Assembly (NCBI RefSeq): GCF_017114825.1
Contig: NZ_JADEVO010000007.1
Coordinates: 1 to 64,000 of the forward strand
Reading direction: 5' to 3'
Length of the DNA: 64,000 bases
Source: Pseudomonas gregormendelii
Lineage (GTDB): Bacteria > Pseudomonadota > Gammaproteobacteria > Pseudomonadales > Pseudomonadaceae
Part shown: positions 47,394-56,438 of the stretch, piece by piece
Layout of the letters: the number at the start of each line of letters is the position of its first letter
Position numbering within the stretch: position 1 is the stretch's first letter
The notes under the pieces: model-generated
What the model saw: the letters and a program-made list of their open reading frames with translations, nothing else
Told to the model about the DNA's origin: nothing
Databases searched by the model: none
Translations under genes and position numbers: made by a program

Positions 47394-47798
47394 ATGGCCA
47401 ACGCCCTTCCTGCACAGGCATTTTCCAAGGATCAATGCGTGGCCGGCCTGCGGGCGGCGGTCGGGATCATTGAGAAATGGGCAGCGTCCAGCGAGCAGGC
47501 CTGCCGGATCCTGCGTATTTCCCGCAGCACCCACACCCGCGCCAAACAACGTGACCCTGACTGGTCGGTGGCGCTGGATGCCGATCAGATGCAACGTATC
47601 AGTTTTGTCCTCAACATCCACGCCGCGCTACGCCTGGTGTTTGATAACCCGGACAATGTTTATGGCTTCCCCGCCATGGCCAATCACAACGAGTTCTTCA
47701 ACGGCCGCTCGCCCCTGGAGATCATGTCCCAGGGGGACATGGTCTCGCTCTATGAGACCTTCCGCCGGATCGACGTCCTGCGGGGTGCACAATGGTGA
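47394..47798 (+). CDS. antitoxin, MbcA/ParS/Xre family
   Basis: The 134-residue protein has an N-terminal helix-turn-helix region (AVGIIEKWAASSEQACRILRIS) and a C-terminal MbcA/ParS domain (RISFVLNIHAALRLVFDNPDN, then NGRSPLEIMSQGDMVSLYETFRRID). Family knowledge: such proteins neutralise RES toxins and repress their own promoter. ATG 47394 follows GAGG by 8 bases. It overlaps the toxin gene by 7 bases. Confidence 0.88.
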   Translation: MANALPAQAFSKDQCVAGLRAAVGIIEKWAASSEQACRILRISRSTHTRAKQRDPDWSVALDADQMQRISFVLNIHAALRLVFDNPDNVYGFPAMANHNEFFNGRSPLEIMSQGDMVSLYETFRRIDVLRGAQW

Positions 47799-48484
47799 CC
47801 CTGGAGCAGTTGCCGACCCTCGCTGGGGAGCCGGTACAGGCTTATCGCCTGGTCAATTCGAAGTTCCCGCCCATCGACTTGTTCGATGACGTGGCCGACG
47901 CCCGGGAGTTCGAAGCGCTCTATCAGATCCAGGCACTGACCAACCCCAGGCTCAGGAACGAACTCGGTCAGCTGGAGATGATTGCGCGTAGCGAAATCCC
48001 CTTCGGCATTCCCGGCTGTTCCTACGCCACCGCGCCCTTCACCCACGTCAACCCGGGCGGCTCGCGCTTCAGCGATGGCAGCTTTGGCGTGTTGTACCTG
48101 GCAGCCTCGATGGAAACTGCCCTGGCGGAAGTGCAACATCACCAGAGCCTGTACTGGTCGAACGTCCGTGGTTTGAACTATGAACGTTTTGTGTTCCGTG
48201 GGTTGTCCTGTTCGTTCGTCGATGCGGCGATGAAAGATGCCACCACCGTGGCGATGAACGATGCGATTTACGCGCCCGACGATTACGCGTCATCCCAGCG
48301 CCTGGGCAAGGCCTTGAAGCTGGCAGGTTGCCCCGGCTTGCGCTACCGGTCGGTGCGCTTGCAGGGCAACCACTGCTGGGCACTGATGACCCCGAGGCCC
48401 GTGTTGTCGATCATCCAGAGCGCCCATTACGAGATGATCTGGAACGGGCAGATCACCGGGGTCAACCAGATACACGAGGCCTGA
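47792..48484 (+). CDS. RES-family toxin (NAD-degrading)
   Basis: The 230-residue protein has a RES domain: AYRLVNSKFPP, the GGSRFSDGSFGVLYLAASMETALAEV core (two parts) with Arg, Ser and Glu, and the HH following. Characterised RES toxins (MbcT, ParT, Res) degrade or modify NAD+ or use it to modify a target. The start overlaps the end of the antitoxin gene, the normal antitoxin-first order. It appears intact. Confidence 0.88.
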   Translation: MVTLEQLPTLAGEPVQAYRLVNSKFPPIDLFDDVADAREFEALYQIQALTNPRLRNELGQLEMIARSEIPFGIPGCSYATAPFTHVNPGGSRFSDGSFGVLYLAASMETALAEVQHHQSLYWSNVRGLNYERFVFRGLSCSFVDAAMKDATTVAMNDAIYAPDDYASSQRLGKALKLAGCPGLRYRSVRLQGNHCWALMTPRPVLSIIQSAHYEMIWNGQITGVNQIHEA

Positions 48485-48719
48485 TCACTGACAGGTCGAT
48501 ACTTGCATCCCGCTCGTTAAAAAGCCGGTCGACGCTATCCGGAAAATGCTGAGCACTGTCCACAATCTGCACACTTTTCTCACCCCAAGCGAACCTCGGG
48601 AAAAAACAGCAAAAGCCGTGCGATTACCGGTCATTGGCCTTTGCCGCTGCGCGTGCGAGCCCATACCCTTGGGTGCGGCAATGTCTGCCGGATAATAAAA
48701 ACACAGCGAGAACCTCACC

Positions 48720-50054
48720 TTGAAGCGTCCGATCCTAGCTCCCCTGTACCTGGCATTGTTGACTGCACTTGGCGCCCCTTCGAGCCAGGCGACTGACCTG
48801 GACTGGGTGGATTCCGCAGTCAGCTCGGTCAACCAGCAAGTCATCGATCTGCGCCGCACCATTCACCAGCATCCAGAGCTGGGCAACCAGGAGGTCCAGA
48901 CGGCTGCCCTGGTCGCCGCTCAGCTCAAGGCCTCGAACATCGAAGTGCGCACCCAGGTCGGCAAGACGGGCGTGGTCGGCGTGCTCAAAGGCGCACTGCC
49001 TGGGCCCGTGGTGGCCCTGCGCGCCGACATGGATGCGCTGCCGGTCAAGGAGGCGACCAACCTGCCCTTCGCCAGCCAGGCAACCGGTGTTCGGCTGGGC
49101 AAGACCGTGCCGGTGATGCACGCTTGTGGCCATGACACACACACCGCCATGCTGTTGGGTGCGGCCAAGGTATTGGCCGAGCATCGCGATCAACTGCGCG
49201 GCACTGTCGTTTTCCTGTTCCAGCCAGCCGAAGAAGGTGCGGCCGATGTGGACGAGTTCCAGACCGATACCTTGATCGGCGCCCAGGCAATGATTCGCGA
49301 TGGCGCCATGGACTCGCCCAAAGTCGAGGCGATATTTGCCCTGCACGTAATGGCGGGCTACCCGAGCGGGCACCTCTTCTACAAGGCCGGTACGGTGCTC
49401 AACAGCAGCGATTCATTCCGCATCCAGCTCAAGGGGCAGCAGACCCATGGCTCAGCTCCCTGGAGCGGCAACGATCCAATTGTCACCAGCCAGGGCATCA
49501 TTGCCGCGATGCAGACGCTGGTCAGCCGACGCATCGATCTGACCAAGGGAATGGGGGTCATCAGTGTCGGCACGATCAATGCCGGTTCGGCGGCGAACAT
49601 CATTCCCGAAACCCTGGAAATGACCGGGACTATCCGCACCAACAACGCCGACATACGCGACAGCATCCTGCAGAAAATGCCGCCGCTGGTCAGTGGCATC
49701 GCCAGCGCTTATGGAACCGAAGCCAAGTTGCTGCTGGTGAACAATGCCCCGGTGACCATCAACGACCCGACCCTGACCGAAGCCATGGTGCCGGCACTGG
49801 AGCTGGCCGCGCCGGGCAAGGTCCAGCGGCTTGAGTCGTCGTTGTCGCCCAGCGAAGACTTTTCCTACTACGCCCAGAAGGTACCCGGCCTGTTCGTATT
49901 CCTGGGCGCCACCCCTGAAGGCCAGGACATGTCCAAAGCGCCCAACAACCACAGCCCGTACTTCACCGTCGATGAAGCCACCTTCGCGACCGGGGTGAAG
50001 GCGCACGTGCAGTTCGTCCTGAACTATCCCGAGCGCGCAAAGGGCAAATCCTGA
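48720..50054 (+). CDS. exported M20 amidohydrolase (hippurate/IAA-amino acid hydrolase type)
   Basis: The 444-residue protein has a signal peptide (MKRPILAPLYLALLTALGAPSSQA) and an M20D peptidase fold. Metal-ligand motifs are VVALRADMDALPV near residue 97, MHACGHDTHTAMLLGAA near 137, and FLFQPAEEG near 163. The dimerisation domain follows from about 215. The start is TTG 48720, with a weak GCGAG site 9 bases before; no ATG fits as well. Family members release amino acids from N-acyl amino acids, here in the periplasm. Confidence 0.88.
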   Translation: MKRPILAPLYLALLTALGAPSSQATDLDWVDSAVSSVNQQVIDLRRTIHQHPELGNQEVQTAALVAAQLKASNIEVRTQVGKTGVVGVLKGALPGPVVALRADMDALPVKEATNLPFASQATGVRLGKTVPVMHACGHDTHTAMLLGAAKVLAEHRDQLRGTVVFLFQPAEEGAADVDEFQTDTLIGAQAMIRDGAMDSPKVEAIFALHVMAGYPSGHLFYKAGTVLNSSDSFRIQLKGQQTHGSAPWSGNDPIVTSQGIIAAMQTLVSRRIDLTKGMGVISVGTINAGSAANIIPETLEMTGTIRTNNADIRDSILQKMPPLVSGIASAYGTEAKLLLVNNAPVTINDPTLTEAMVPALELAAPGKVQRLESSLSPSEDFSYYAQKVPGLFVFLGATPEGQDMSKAPNNHSPYFTVDEATFATGVKAHVQFVLNYPERAKGKS

Positions 50055-50092
50055 GTATTCACAACGCTGGAATCAGGTGACCGAGGCGGCCT

Positions 50093-50120
50093 CATCGCGG
50101 GCAAGCCTCGCTCCCACAGG
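50093..50120. repeat. single REP core
   Basis: CATCGCGGGCAAGCCTCGCTCC then CACAGG, a lone REP unit between convergent genes. Confidence 0.55.
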
Positions 50121-50138
50121 GTTATGCGCCACACAAGG

Positions 50139-50645
50139 TTACGCATGCCCCTGTGGGAGAACGATGTAGTCGTTCCCCTGGATGATCCCGCTGTGCTCAC
50201 CCTCGACCAGATGGATATACCGCCCCCCCACCAGGTCGATCGGCAGGCAATCATCCACGTCCATCAGCGCATCAGTATGCGACTGACTCCAGTGTGCCGG
50301 CATTTGGCGCTTGCCCTTGGCAGCGGCTTCTTTCCTGTTCCGGGCGACCACCAACAGGTAATGGTGAGCTTCACCAAACACCGATGTTTCATAACCACCC
50401 AGGTTGATGAAGTACAGGCGCGGTGAATCCGCTGCCGGTGCCATCGGACTCAACTCGACTTTCCATCCTTCCACACCATCGACGCGCATCCACGAGTCGA
50501 TGTGCACGCCGGCTGGATGGCCAAACCAGCCTTCTCGCAATTGCCCATAGGTACCCTGAAGGTCATCCGCAACGGCAAACACAACATCATGAACCTCAAT
50601 CCGCGCCCTGGGATGTTTGCCTCCCAGCATCACCACAAACAGCAT
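50139..50645 (-). CDS. DUF1543-family protein
   Basis: The 168-residue cytoplasmic protein begins MLFVVMLGGKHPRARIEVHDVVFAV, the usual DUF1543 start, and contains LYFINLGGYE and VDGVEGWKVEL. No biochemical role is known for the family. There is a GGAGGAC ribosome site upstream of ATG 50645. Confidence 0.8.
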   Translation of the reverse strand: MLFVVMLGGKHPRARIEVHDVVFAVADDLQGTYGQLREGWFGHPAGVHIDSWMRVDGVEGWKVELSPMAPAADSPRLYFINLGGYETSVFGEAHHYLLVVARNRKEAAAKGKRQMPAHWSQSHTDALMDVDDCLPIDLVGGRYIHLVEGEHSGIIQGNDYIVLPQGHA

Positions 50646-50697
50646 TACCGTCCTCCTGATTACGCCAGACTACCGCTCCCCTGAGGCGCCGCAGTTG

Positions 50698-50961
50698 CTA
50701 TTGCTCAAAGCGTCCAGAAGACTCCCGATCCTGTTCATAGTGCCTGTCCAGCGCAAAGGCGGGCAACCACGACTCAAGACGCGAGGTCCAGCTTTCGTAA
50801 GTGGGCAGGTTCTTCCCCACACGCCAGCGGCTGTGTACCATCAGCGCGGGCCGATGCTGCCCGCCGCTCGCTTCCGCAAGGAAGGGTGAAAGCATGTATT
50901 CAATACCCAAATCCAGTCGCAACTCTTGACGGTCGAGGTTTGGCAACGCGAGCACCAACAT
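50698..50961 (-). CDS. possible small hypothetical protein (87 aa)
   Basis: A minus-strand frame encodes MLVLALPNLDRQELRLDLG... with a soluble, mixed composition (HSRWRVGKNLPTYESWTSRL). Codon use has a fair bias to G or C in third positions, in favour of coding. The only ribosome-like element is AAGG 2 bases before the ATG, and the frame overlaps nothing but the promoter of the glyoxalase-like gene. No family recognised. Confidence 0.4.
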   Translation of the reverse strand: MLVLALPNLDRQELRLDLGIEYMLSPFLAEASGGQHRPALMVHSRWRVGKNLPTYESWTSRLESWLPAFALDRHYEQDRESSGRFEQ

Positions 50962-50982
50962 GCCTTGATCAAAGGAGCGGTG

Positions 50983-51513
50983 ATGATTTCTATCGAACAA
51001 GCCAAGCAAATGGCCAAGCGCCTGCGCGCCTCACTGCAAGCGCACGACCAGCAAGCGTCTCATTCCATGGCGCTGGAACTGGTCGCCCACCAGTTGGGTT
51101 ACAAGAACTGGAACACCGCTGCGGCGCTGCTGCCTGCGCAAGTCCGGCAAACGGCGGTCACCTTCACTAAAGCCATTCCGATCCTGCGAATGTTTGACGA
51201 AACCAAGGCGCGGGAGTTCTACCTCGACTTCCTCGGCTTCAGCGTGGAGTTCGAGCATCGTTTTGAAGCGGATCTGCCCCTGTATCTGGGGATCCAGCGC
51301 GGTAGCCTGCAACTGCATCTCTCGGAGCATCACGGCGATGCGAGCCCGGGCGCGACAACCTTTGTCCCGATGGACAATATTGAAATGTTCCGTGACGAAC
51401 TCCAGGCCAAGCGCTACGGCTATGGCCGGCCCGATATCGTCGAGCAAGGCTGGGGCAAGATCCTTGAAGTCCATGACCCGTTTGGCAACCGCATCCGGTT
51501 TTGCCAGGACTGA
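50983..51513 (+). CDS. glyoxalase-related VOC-superfamily protein
   Basis: The 176-residue protein has an N-terminal helical 'glyoxalase-related' domain (residues 1-60: MISIEQAKQMAKRLRASL, HSMALELVAHQLGYKNW) and a VOC domain (IPILRMFDETKAREFYLDFLGF, then DPFGNRIRFCQD). VOC proteins of this layout resemble bleomycin-resistance and glyoxalase proteins; the substrate is not predictable. AAAGGAG lies 6 bases before ATG 50983. Confidence 0.82.
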   Translation: MISIEQAKQMAKRLRASLQAHDQQASHSMALELVAHQLGYKNWNTAAALLPAQVRQTAVTFTKAIPILRMFDETKAREFYLDFLGFSVEFEHRFEADLPLYLGIQRGSLQLHLSEHHGDASPGATTFVPMDNIEMFRDELQAKRYGYGRPDIVEQGWGKILEVHDPFGNRIRFCQD

Positions 51514-51523
51514 CACTGCCACG

Positions 51524-51551
51524 GCGGACCGCCGACAGCGGTCCGCTTTTT
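51524..51551 (+). terminator. rho-independent terminator of the VOC gene
   Basis: GCGGACCGC (51524-51532), loop CGACA, GCGGTCCGC (51538-51546), then TTTTT. A clear terminator 10 bases after the stop codon. Confidence 0.9.
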
Positions 51552-51760
51552 CACTGATTCGCCGCGTCGAGACCCGACTCCGGAACATTGAGAAAGGCAT
51601 TCCACAGCGCATACGCATCGTGGTGCCTTTGGGTCGCGTCATCCCACGCAGGCCCGGAAACGCATCGGGCAGATACCAGCAGCATCATGCCCATTGTTGC
51701 GGCGTCCAGTTCGATCAGGAGCGAGTGCGATTGTATTCTGAAGTCTTCGACCGATGTCAT
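51551..51760 (-). CDS. possible small hypothetical protein (69 aa)
   Basis: A minus-strand frame starting MTSVEDFRIQSHS contains a hydrophobic patch (MGMMLLVSARCV) and ends PESGLDAANQ. No strong ribosome site is seen; a longer version starting 51829 is possible. It faces the terminator of the VOC gene. No family recognised; the remaining bases to 52007 show no gene I can support. Confidence 0.4.
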   Translation of the reverse strand: MTSVEDFRIQSHSLLIELDAATMGMMLLVSARCVSGPAWDDATQRHHDAYALWNAFLNVPESGLDAANQ

Positions 51761-52007
51761 TGAGTGAACCCCGGGCGGATAGCACCGCCATTGCAGAGCC
51801 AAGCCCTGTGAAACATCGAGTGCGGGCATCGTGCAAGATTCAACCGGCCTGACCGCCGGTATCCCTGCATGCCAGCGCGGCTATTGCCACAACCCGTCCG
51901 TGCGCCCCGTGGTTGCCAACCACGCCCTCCCGACCTATGGTCCTTTCCATACCTATCGCGATCCAATCACTGACCCTCCATTGCCGATAAACAAGCGAGG
52001 TGATGAC

Positions 52008-53384
52008 ATGCCAAGCGACTCCCGCCCTGCCGTGCTCGAACTGATCGGTAACACGCCCCTGGTGCGTGTCAGCCGATTCGACACCGGCCCCTGCACCCTG
52101 TTTCTCAAACTCGAATCCCAGAACCCCGGCGGCTCGATCAAGGACCGCATCGGCCTGGCCATGATCGACGCGGCCGAGCGTGACGGGCGCCTCAGACCCG
52201 GCGGCACCATCGTCGAAGCGACTGCCGGCAACACCGGGCTCGGCCTGGCACTGGTGGGTCGCGCCAAGGGTTACCGGGTGGTACTGGTGGTGCCGGACAA
52301 GATGTCCACCGAGAAGGTCCTGCACCTCAAGGCCATGGGCGCCGAGGTGCACATCACCCGTTCCGATGTCGGCAAGGGCCATCCGGAGTACTACCAGGAC
52401 GTGGCCGCACGCCTGGCCCAGGACATTCCCGACGCGTTCTTCGCCGATCAATTCAACAATCCGGCCAACCCCCTGGCCCATGAATGCAGCACCGCGCCGG
52501 AAATCTGGGCGCAAACCCAGCACGACCTGGACGCCATCGTCGTCGGCGTCGGTTCTGCCGGCACCCTGACCGGCCTGACCCGCTTCTTCAAACGGGTGCA
52601 ACCGGACCTGGAAATGGTCCTGGCCGACCCAGTCGGCTCGGTCATGGCCGAATACAGCCGCAGCGGCACGCTCGGCACGCCCGGGTCGTGGGCCGTGGAA
52701 GGCATCGGCGAAGACTTCATCCCGTCCATTTGCGACCTGTCCAGCGTGCGCAAGGCCTACTCGATCAGCGACGAGGAAAGCTTCGATCACGCGCGCCAAC
52801 TGCTGCGGGTCGAAGGCATTCTCGGCGGATCGTCCACCGGCACCCTGCTCGCTACCGCACTGCGTTACTGCCGCGAACAAACCCAGCCCAAGCGCGTGGT
52901 CAGTTTCGTCTGCGACACCGGCACCCGCTACCTGTCCAAGGTCTACAACGACCAGTGGATGAATGATCAGGGCCTGCTTCAGTACAAACGCTACGGCGAC
53001 CTGCGCGACCTGATCGCGCGGCGTTTCGAAGACGGCCGGGTGATCAGCGTGGGCCCGGACGATACCTTGCTCACCGCCTTCCAGCGCATGCGCCTGGCCG
53101 ATGTCTCACAACTGCCGGTGCTGGTGAACGGCAAGCAACTGGTGGGCGTCATCGACGAATCCGACATCCTGTTCGGCATGCAGGAGGACCCCTCGCACTT
53201 TCGCCTCAGCGTCGCCAGCGCCATGACCGACAAAGTCCAGATCCTCGCACCCGCTGCCTGCCTGGCGGAACTGCAAGCCGAGCTCGACCGCGGGCTGGTG
53301 GCGATCATCGCCGACGCCTCGGGCTTCCACGGCCTGATCACCCGCTTCGACCTGCTCAACCACCTACGGAGATCCCTTGCATGA
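52008..53384 (+). CDS. cbs: cystathionine beta-synthase (PLP + CBS domains)
   Basis: The enzyme joins serine and homocysteine to cystathionine. The 458-residue protein has the PLP fold with LELIGNTPLVR, the PLP lysine in NPGGSIKDRIG (about residue 45), the phosphate loop in VGVGSAGTLTG, and GGSSTGTLLA. Two C-terminal CBS domains follow (about 340-458). The N-terminal haem domain of the animal enzyme is absent, as usual in bacteria. ATG 52008 has GAGG 9 bases upstream; the open frame before it lacks a ribosome site. It overlaps the gamma-lyase gene by 4 bases. Confidence 0.93.
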   Translation: MPSDSRPAVLELIGNTPLVRVSRFDTGPCTLFLKLESQNPGGSIKDRIGLAMIDAAERDGRLRPGGTIVEATAGNTGLGLALVGRAKGYRVVLVVPDKMSTEKVLHLKAMGAEVHITRSDVGKGHPEYYQDVAARLAQDIPDAFFADQFNNPANPLAHECSTAPEIWAQTQHDLDAIVVGVGSAGTLTGLTRFFKRVQPDLEMVLADPVGSVMAEYSRSGTLGTPGSWAVEGIGEDFIPSICDLSSVRKAYSISDEESFDHARQLLRVEGILGGSSTGTLLATALRYCREQTQPKRVVSFVCDTGTRYLSKVYNDQWMNDQGLLQYKRYGDLRDLIARRFEDGRVISVGPDDTLLTAFQRMRLADVSQLPVLVNGKQLVGVIDESDILFGMQEDPSHFRLSVASAMTDKVQILAPAACLAELQAELDRGLVAIIADASGFHGLITRFDLLNHLRRSLA

Positions 53385-54571
53385 GCCAGCATGACGAAAA
53401 CGCCCCGGCCCACGCCTTCGCCACTCGCGTGATTCACGCGGGGCAGACGCCGGACCCATCCACCGGGGCGTTGATGCCGCCGATCTATGCCAACTCCACT
53501 TACCTGCAACAGAGCCCCGGCGTGCACAAGGGCCTGGATTACGGCCGCTCCCACAATCCGACGCGCTTTGCCCTGGAGCGCTGCGTCGCAGACCTCGAAG
53601 GCGGGACCCAGGCATTTGCCTTCGCCTCGGGGCTGGCGACCATCTCCACGGTGCTCGAATTGCTCGACGCCAACGCCCACATCGTCTCCGGCAATGACCT
53701 GTACGGCGGCACCTTCCGCCTGTTCGACAAAGTTCGCAAACGCAGCGCCGGGCACCGTTTCAGCTTCGTCGACCTGACCGACCTGGCCGCCTTCGAAGCA
53801 GCCCTGGAGGAAGACACGCGGATGGTCATGGTCGAGACGCCGACCAACCCGCTGCTGAGCCTGACCGACCTCGCCGCGATTGCCAGCATCTGCCGCGCGC
53901 GAGGCATCATCTGCGTGGCCGACAACACTTTCGCCAGTCCGTGGATCCAGCGACCGCTGGAGCTGGGCTTCGACATCGTGCTGCACTCGACCACCAAATA
54001 CCTCAACGGCCACTCGGACGTCATCGGCGGTATCGCCGTGGTCGGCCAGAACCCTGAACTTGCCGAGCGCCTGGGCTTCCTGCAAAACGCCGTCGGCGCC
54101 ATTGCCGGCCCATTCGACGCGTTCCTCACCCTGCGCGGCATAAAAACCCTGGCCCTGCGCATGGAGCGCCACTGCAGCAACGCACTGGACCTGGCGCAGT
54201 GGCTGGAACGCCAACCGCAAGTCGCCCGCGTCTACTACCCCGGCCTGCCTTCACATCCCCAGCACGAGCTGGCCAAACGCCAAATGCGCGGCTTCGGCGG
54301 CATGATCTCCATCGACCTCAACACCGACCTGGCCGGCGCCAGGCGCTTCCTGGAGAACGTTCACATCTTCGCCCTGGCCGAGAGCCTGGGCGGTGTAGAA
54401 AGCCTGATCGAACACCCGGCCATCATGACCCACGCCACCATCCCGCCCGAAACCCGGGCACAACTGGGCATCGGCGATGGACTGGTGCGCTTGTCGGTGG
54501 GGGTTGAGGATGTGGAGGATCTGCGTGCGGATTTGGCTCAGGCGTTGCAGAGGATCGACACCCCAATATAG
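53381..54571 (+). CDS. cystathionine gamma-lyase (Cys/Met metabolism PLP enzyme)
   Basis: The enzyme completes reverse transsulfuration, giving cysteine, 2-oxobutyrate and ammonia. The 396-residue protein has the family blocks YGRSHNPTRFALE, SGNDLYGGTFRLF, the PLP lysine in HSTTKYLNGHSDV (about 209), and the C-terminal ESLGGVESLIEHPA. Its ATG overlaps the stop of cbs, so the pair is translationally coupled. Gamma-lyase rather than gamma-synthase is inferred from this pairing. Confidence 0.92.
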   Translation: MSQHDENAPAHAFATRVIHAGQTPDPSTGALMPPIYANSTYLQQSPGVHKGLDYGRSHNPTRFALERCVADLEGGTQAFAFASGLATISTVLELLDANAHIVSGNDLYGGTFRLFDKVRKRSAGHRFSFVDLTDLAAFEAALEEDTRMVMVETPTNPLLSLTDLAAIASICRARGIICVADNTFASPWIQRPLELGFDIVLHSTTKYLNGHSDVIGGIAVVGQNPELAERLGFLQNAVGAIAGPFDAFLTLRGIKTLALRMERHCSNALDLAQWLERQPQVARVYYPGLPSHPQHELAKRQMRGFGGMISIDLNTDLAGARRFLENVHIFALAESLGGVESLIEHPAIMTHATIPPETRAQLGIGDGLVRLSVGVEDVEDLRADLAQALQRIDTPI

Positions 54572-54667
54572 AAGCGAGCCTGCTCGCGATGTGAGCAAGA
54601 GCGATGTGGAAATTCAGGTAAGCAGCGTCAGCGTTAACGCCCATCGCGAGCAAGCTAGCTCTTACAG
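54572..54667. repeat. REP pair after the gamma-lyase gene
   Basis: AAGCGAGCCTGCTCGCGATG and CATCGCGAGCAAGCTAGCTC frame a spacer containing GCGTTAACGC. Family and layout match the other doublets, and it starts directly after the gamma-lyase stop codon. Confidence 0.75.
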
Positions 54668-54709
54668 TCGATGGGTGCGTCTGCGCAGTGGAAACATGAA
54701 TCAGAAAAA

Positions 54710-54784
54710 TGGCAGGGGCGGCTGGATTCGAACCAACGCATGGCAGGATCAAAACCTGCTGCCTTACCGCTTGGCGACGCCCCT
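54710..54784 (-). tRNA. tRNA-Gln (anticodon TTG)
   Basis: Read on the minus strand, the 75-base gene has a 7-base acceptor stem (AGGGGCG / CGCCCCT), D arm with AAGCGGTAAGGC, anticodon stem GCAGG/CCTGC around TTTTGAT (anticodon TTG at 34-36), T loop GTTCGAATC and an encoded CCA end after discriminator G. All four arms pair. It is isolated between the REP pair and the RidA-family gene. Confidence 0.93.
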
Positions 54785-55033
54785 GTATCGATCGCGACGA
54801 GTGCTGTGCACTGTCTTTTTTGATGGTGAAGCGGGTGAGCAACGGCGGGCGTTGCTACGTTCGCTGCCAGTCCGGAGAGGCCCTGTGCAGGAATGGGCGC
54901 AAATTTACCAACTTCTGCGCCATGTTGGAAGCAAAAAGTGGAAATAATTTTGTTTTAAAACAGCTGCTTATCGTATTCGCAGTGCTGCACCGGCGACTTG
55001 GCTCATTTGACCAGGGCGCCGGACAGATCGAAT

Positions 55034-55414
55034 TCAGCCCTTGGCCGCCATTGCCGTGACTTCCACGCGCATCCCTTCCACCGCCAGCGAGGCCACGCCG
55101 ACAGCGGCGCGAACGGGCCATGGCTTGGCGAAAAAGCGCTTGTAGACTTCGTTGAAGGCGGCGCGATCGGCCATGTCGGTGAGGTAGATGGTCAGATGCA
55201 GGACGCGATCCATGGAACTGCCGGCGCGCTCCAGCGCAACCTTGAGTGCCTGCAGGGTGCATTCGCTTTGCAGGGTGATATCGCCCAGCTCCAGGCTGCC
55301 ATCGGCGTGGGTCGGGATCTGCGTGGAAACCAGCAGACCGCCGAACCCGACCACGTCGGAGGAGATGGAATCGGCGTCGGGATCAGGGACGAAGGTGATG
55401 TCTTGGTTGGCCAT
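55034..55414 (-). CDS. RidA/YjgF-family protein
   Basis: The 126-residue protein belongs to the RidA family, members of which deaminate reactive enamine/imine intermediates made by PLP enzymes. Features are FGGLLVSTQIP near residue 25, the middle helix TLQALKVALERAGSSMDRVLHLTIYL (two parts), and the C-terminal RAAVGVASLAVEGMRVEVTAMA. The catalytic Arg is present in RAAVGV. The start at MANQD (55414) follows AAAGAG; an ATG five codons earlier is possible. Confidence 0.88.
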   Translation of the reverse strand: MANQDITFVPDPDADSISSDVVGFGGLLVSTQIPTHADGSLELGDITLQSECTLQALKVALERAGSSMDRVLHLTIYLTDMADRAAFNEVYKRFFAKPWPVRAAVGVASLAVEGMRVEVTAMAAKG

Positions 55415-55682
55415 GGGGGTCTCTTTCATAAAGTGATCGGCTGGGGTACGCCTTGAGCGGGCATAGTCTACAGCTGCTGCGCGGTGGTGTGGATGGTTGA
55501 CGCGGCGGATCTGTGTCATGCGCAGGGAGACTGGCAACTGGAATCCATTGTGGCTGGCAGGGATTACTGTGGGAGTTGCAGAATTTGGAAGAAGGTTCTC
55601 CAACAAAGGATTAGCCGATTGAGTCTAGCAGCGCGGGGTCATGGCCTATCCTTCCACTCAATTGATCACTGCGAGTAGCGTC

Positions 55683-56363
55683 ATGACCACCCCTGAGTCC
55701 GCCCTGCTGCAAAGCTGGCATCACAACGCCCGCGCCTGGATCGACGCTGTCCGCAGTGGCTCGATCGAAAGCCGCCGCCAGGTCACCGACCAGGCCATTT
55801 TATTGGCAATCATGGGCCGCCAGCCTGAGCGAGTGCTGGACCTGGGCTGTGGCGAAGGCTGGTTACTGCGGGTGCTGGCTGAACGCGGGATCACTGCAGT
55901 TGGAGTGGACGGCGATACGACACTGGTCGAGGCCGCGCGGACGGCAGGCAGCCCACAGGTCTACCTGGCGAGCTATGAAACCCTGGTCGATGCGAAGGTC
56001 GACATCGGCCGCGACTACGACCTGATCTGCGCCAACTTTGCCCTGCTGCACCAGGACATCATCCCGCTGCTCAGCGCCATGAACGCCCTGCTCGCCCCCG
56101 GCGGCGCGCTGGTGATCCAGACGCTGCATCCCTGGACTGCGGCGGCAGGCGACTATCAGGATGGCTGGCGATCAGAGACCTTCGCCGGGTTTACCGGGCA
56201 CTGGCAACCCATGCCCTGGTACCTGCGCACCTTGTCCAGCTGGTTCAACGCGCTGGACATGGCGGGCTTTCAACTGGTGGGCCTGCAAGAGCCGCAGCAC
56301 CCGCAAAGTCCGTTGCCGCAGTCGTTGCTGATGGTGGCTGAACAGCGTCTCCCGGGCGTTTAA
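55683..56363 (+). CDS. class I SAM-dependent methyltransferase
   Basis: The 226-residue protein has the SAM-binding motif I VLDLGCGEGWLLRVLAERG near residue 51, acidic motif II in VGVDGDTTLVEAA, and YDLICANFALLHQDI for motifs III/IV. No substrate-specific feature stands out. The start at ATG 55683 (MTTPES) is favoured over an ATG 14 codons upstream. A methyltransfer role is secure only at superfamily level. Confidence 0.85.
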   Translation: MTTPESALLQSWHHNARAWIDAVRSGSIESRRQVTDQAILLAIMGRQPERVLDLGCGEGWLLRVLAERGITAVGVDGDTTLVEAARTAGSPQVYLASYETLVDAKVDIGRDYDLICANFALLHQDIIPLLSAMNALLAPGGALVIQTLHPWTAAAGDYQDGWRSETFAGFTGHWQPMPWYLRTLSSWFNALDMAGFQLVGLQEPQHPQSPLPQSLLMVAEQRLPGV

Positions 56364-56438
56364 CCTGGGCACCCTCCACGACCGCCCGGCTCAAGGGCTG
56401 TGCTCAAGGTCGTTCATGTTGTTCTTTGCCAGTGCAGC

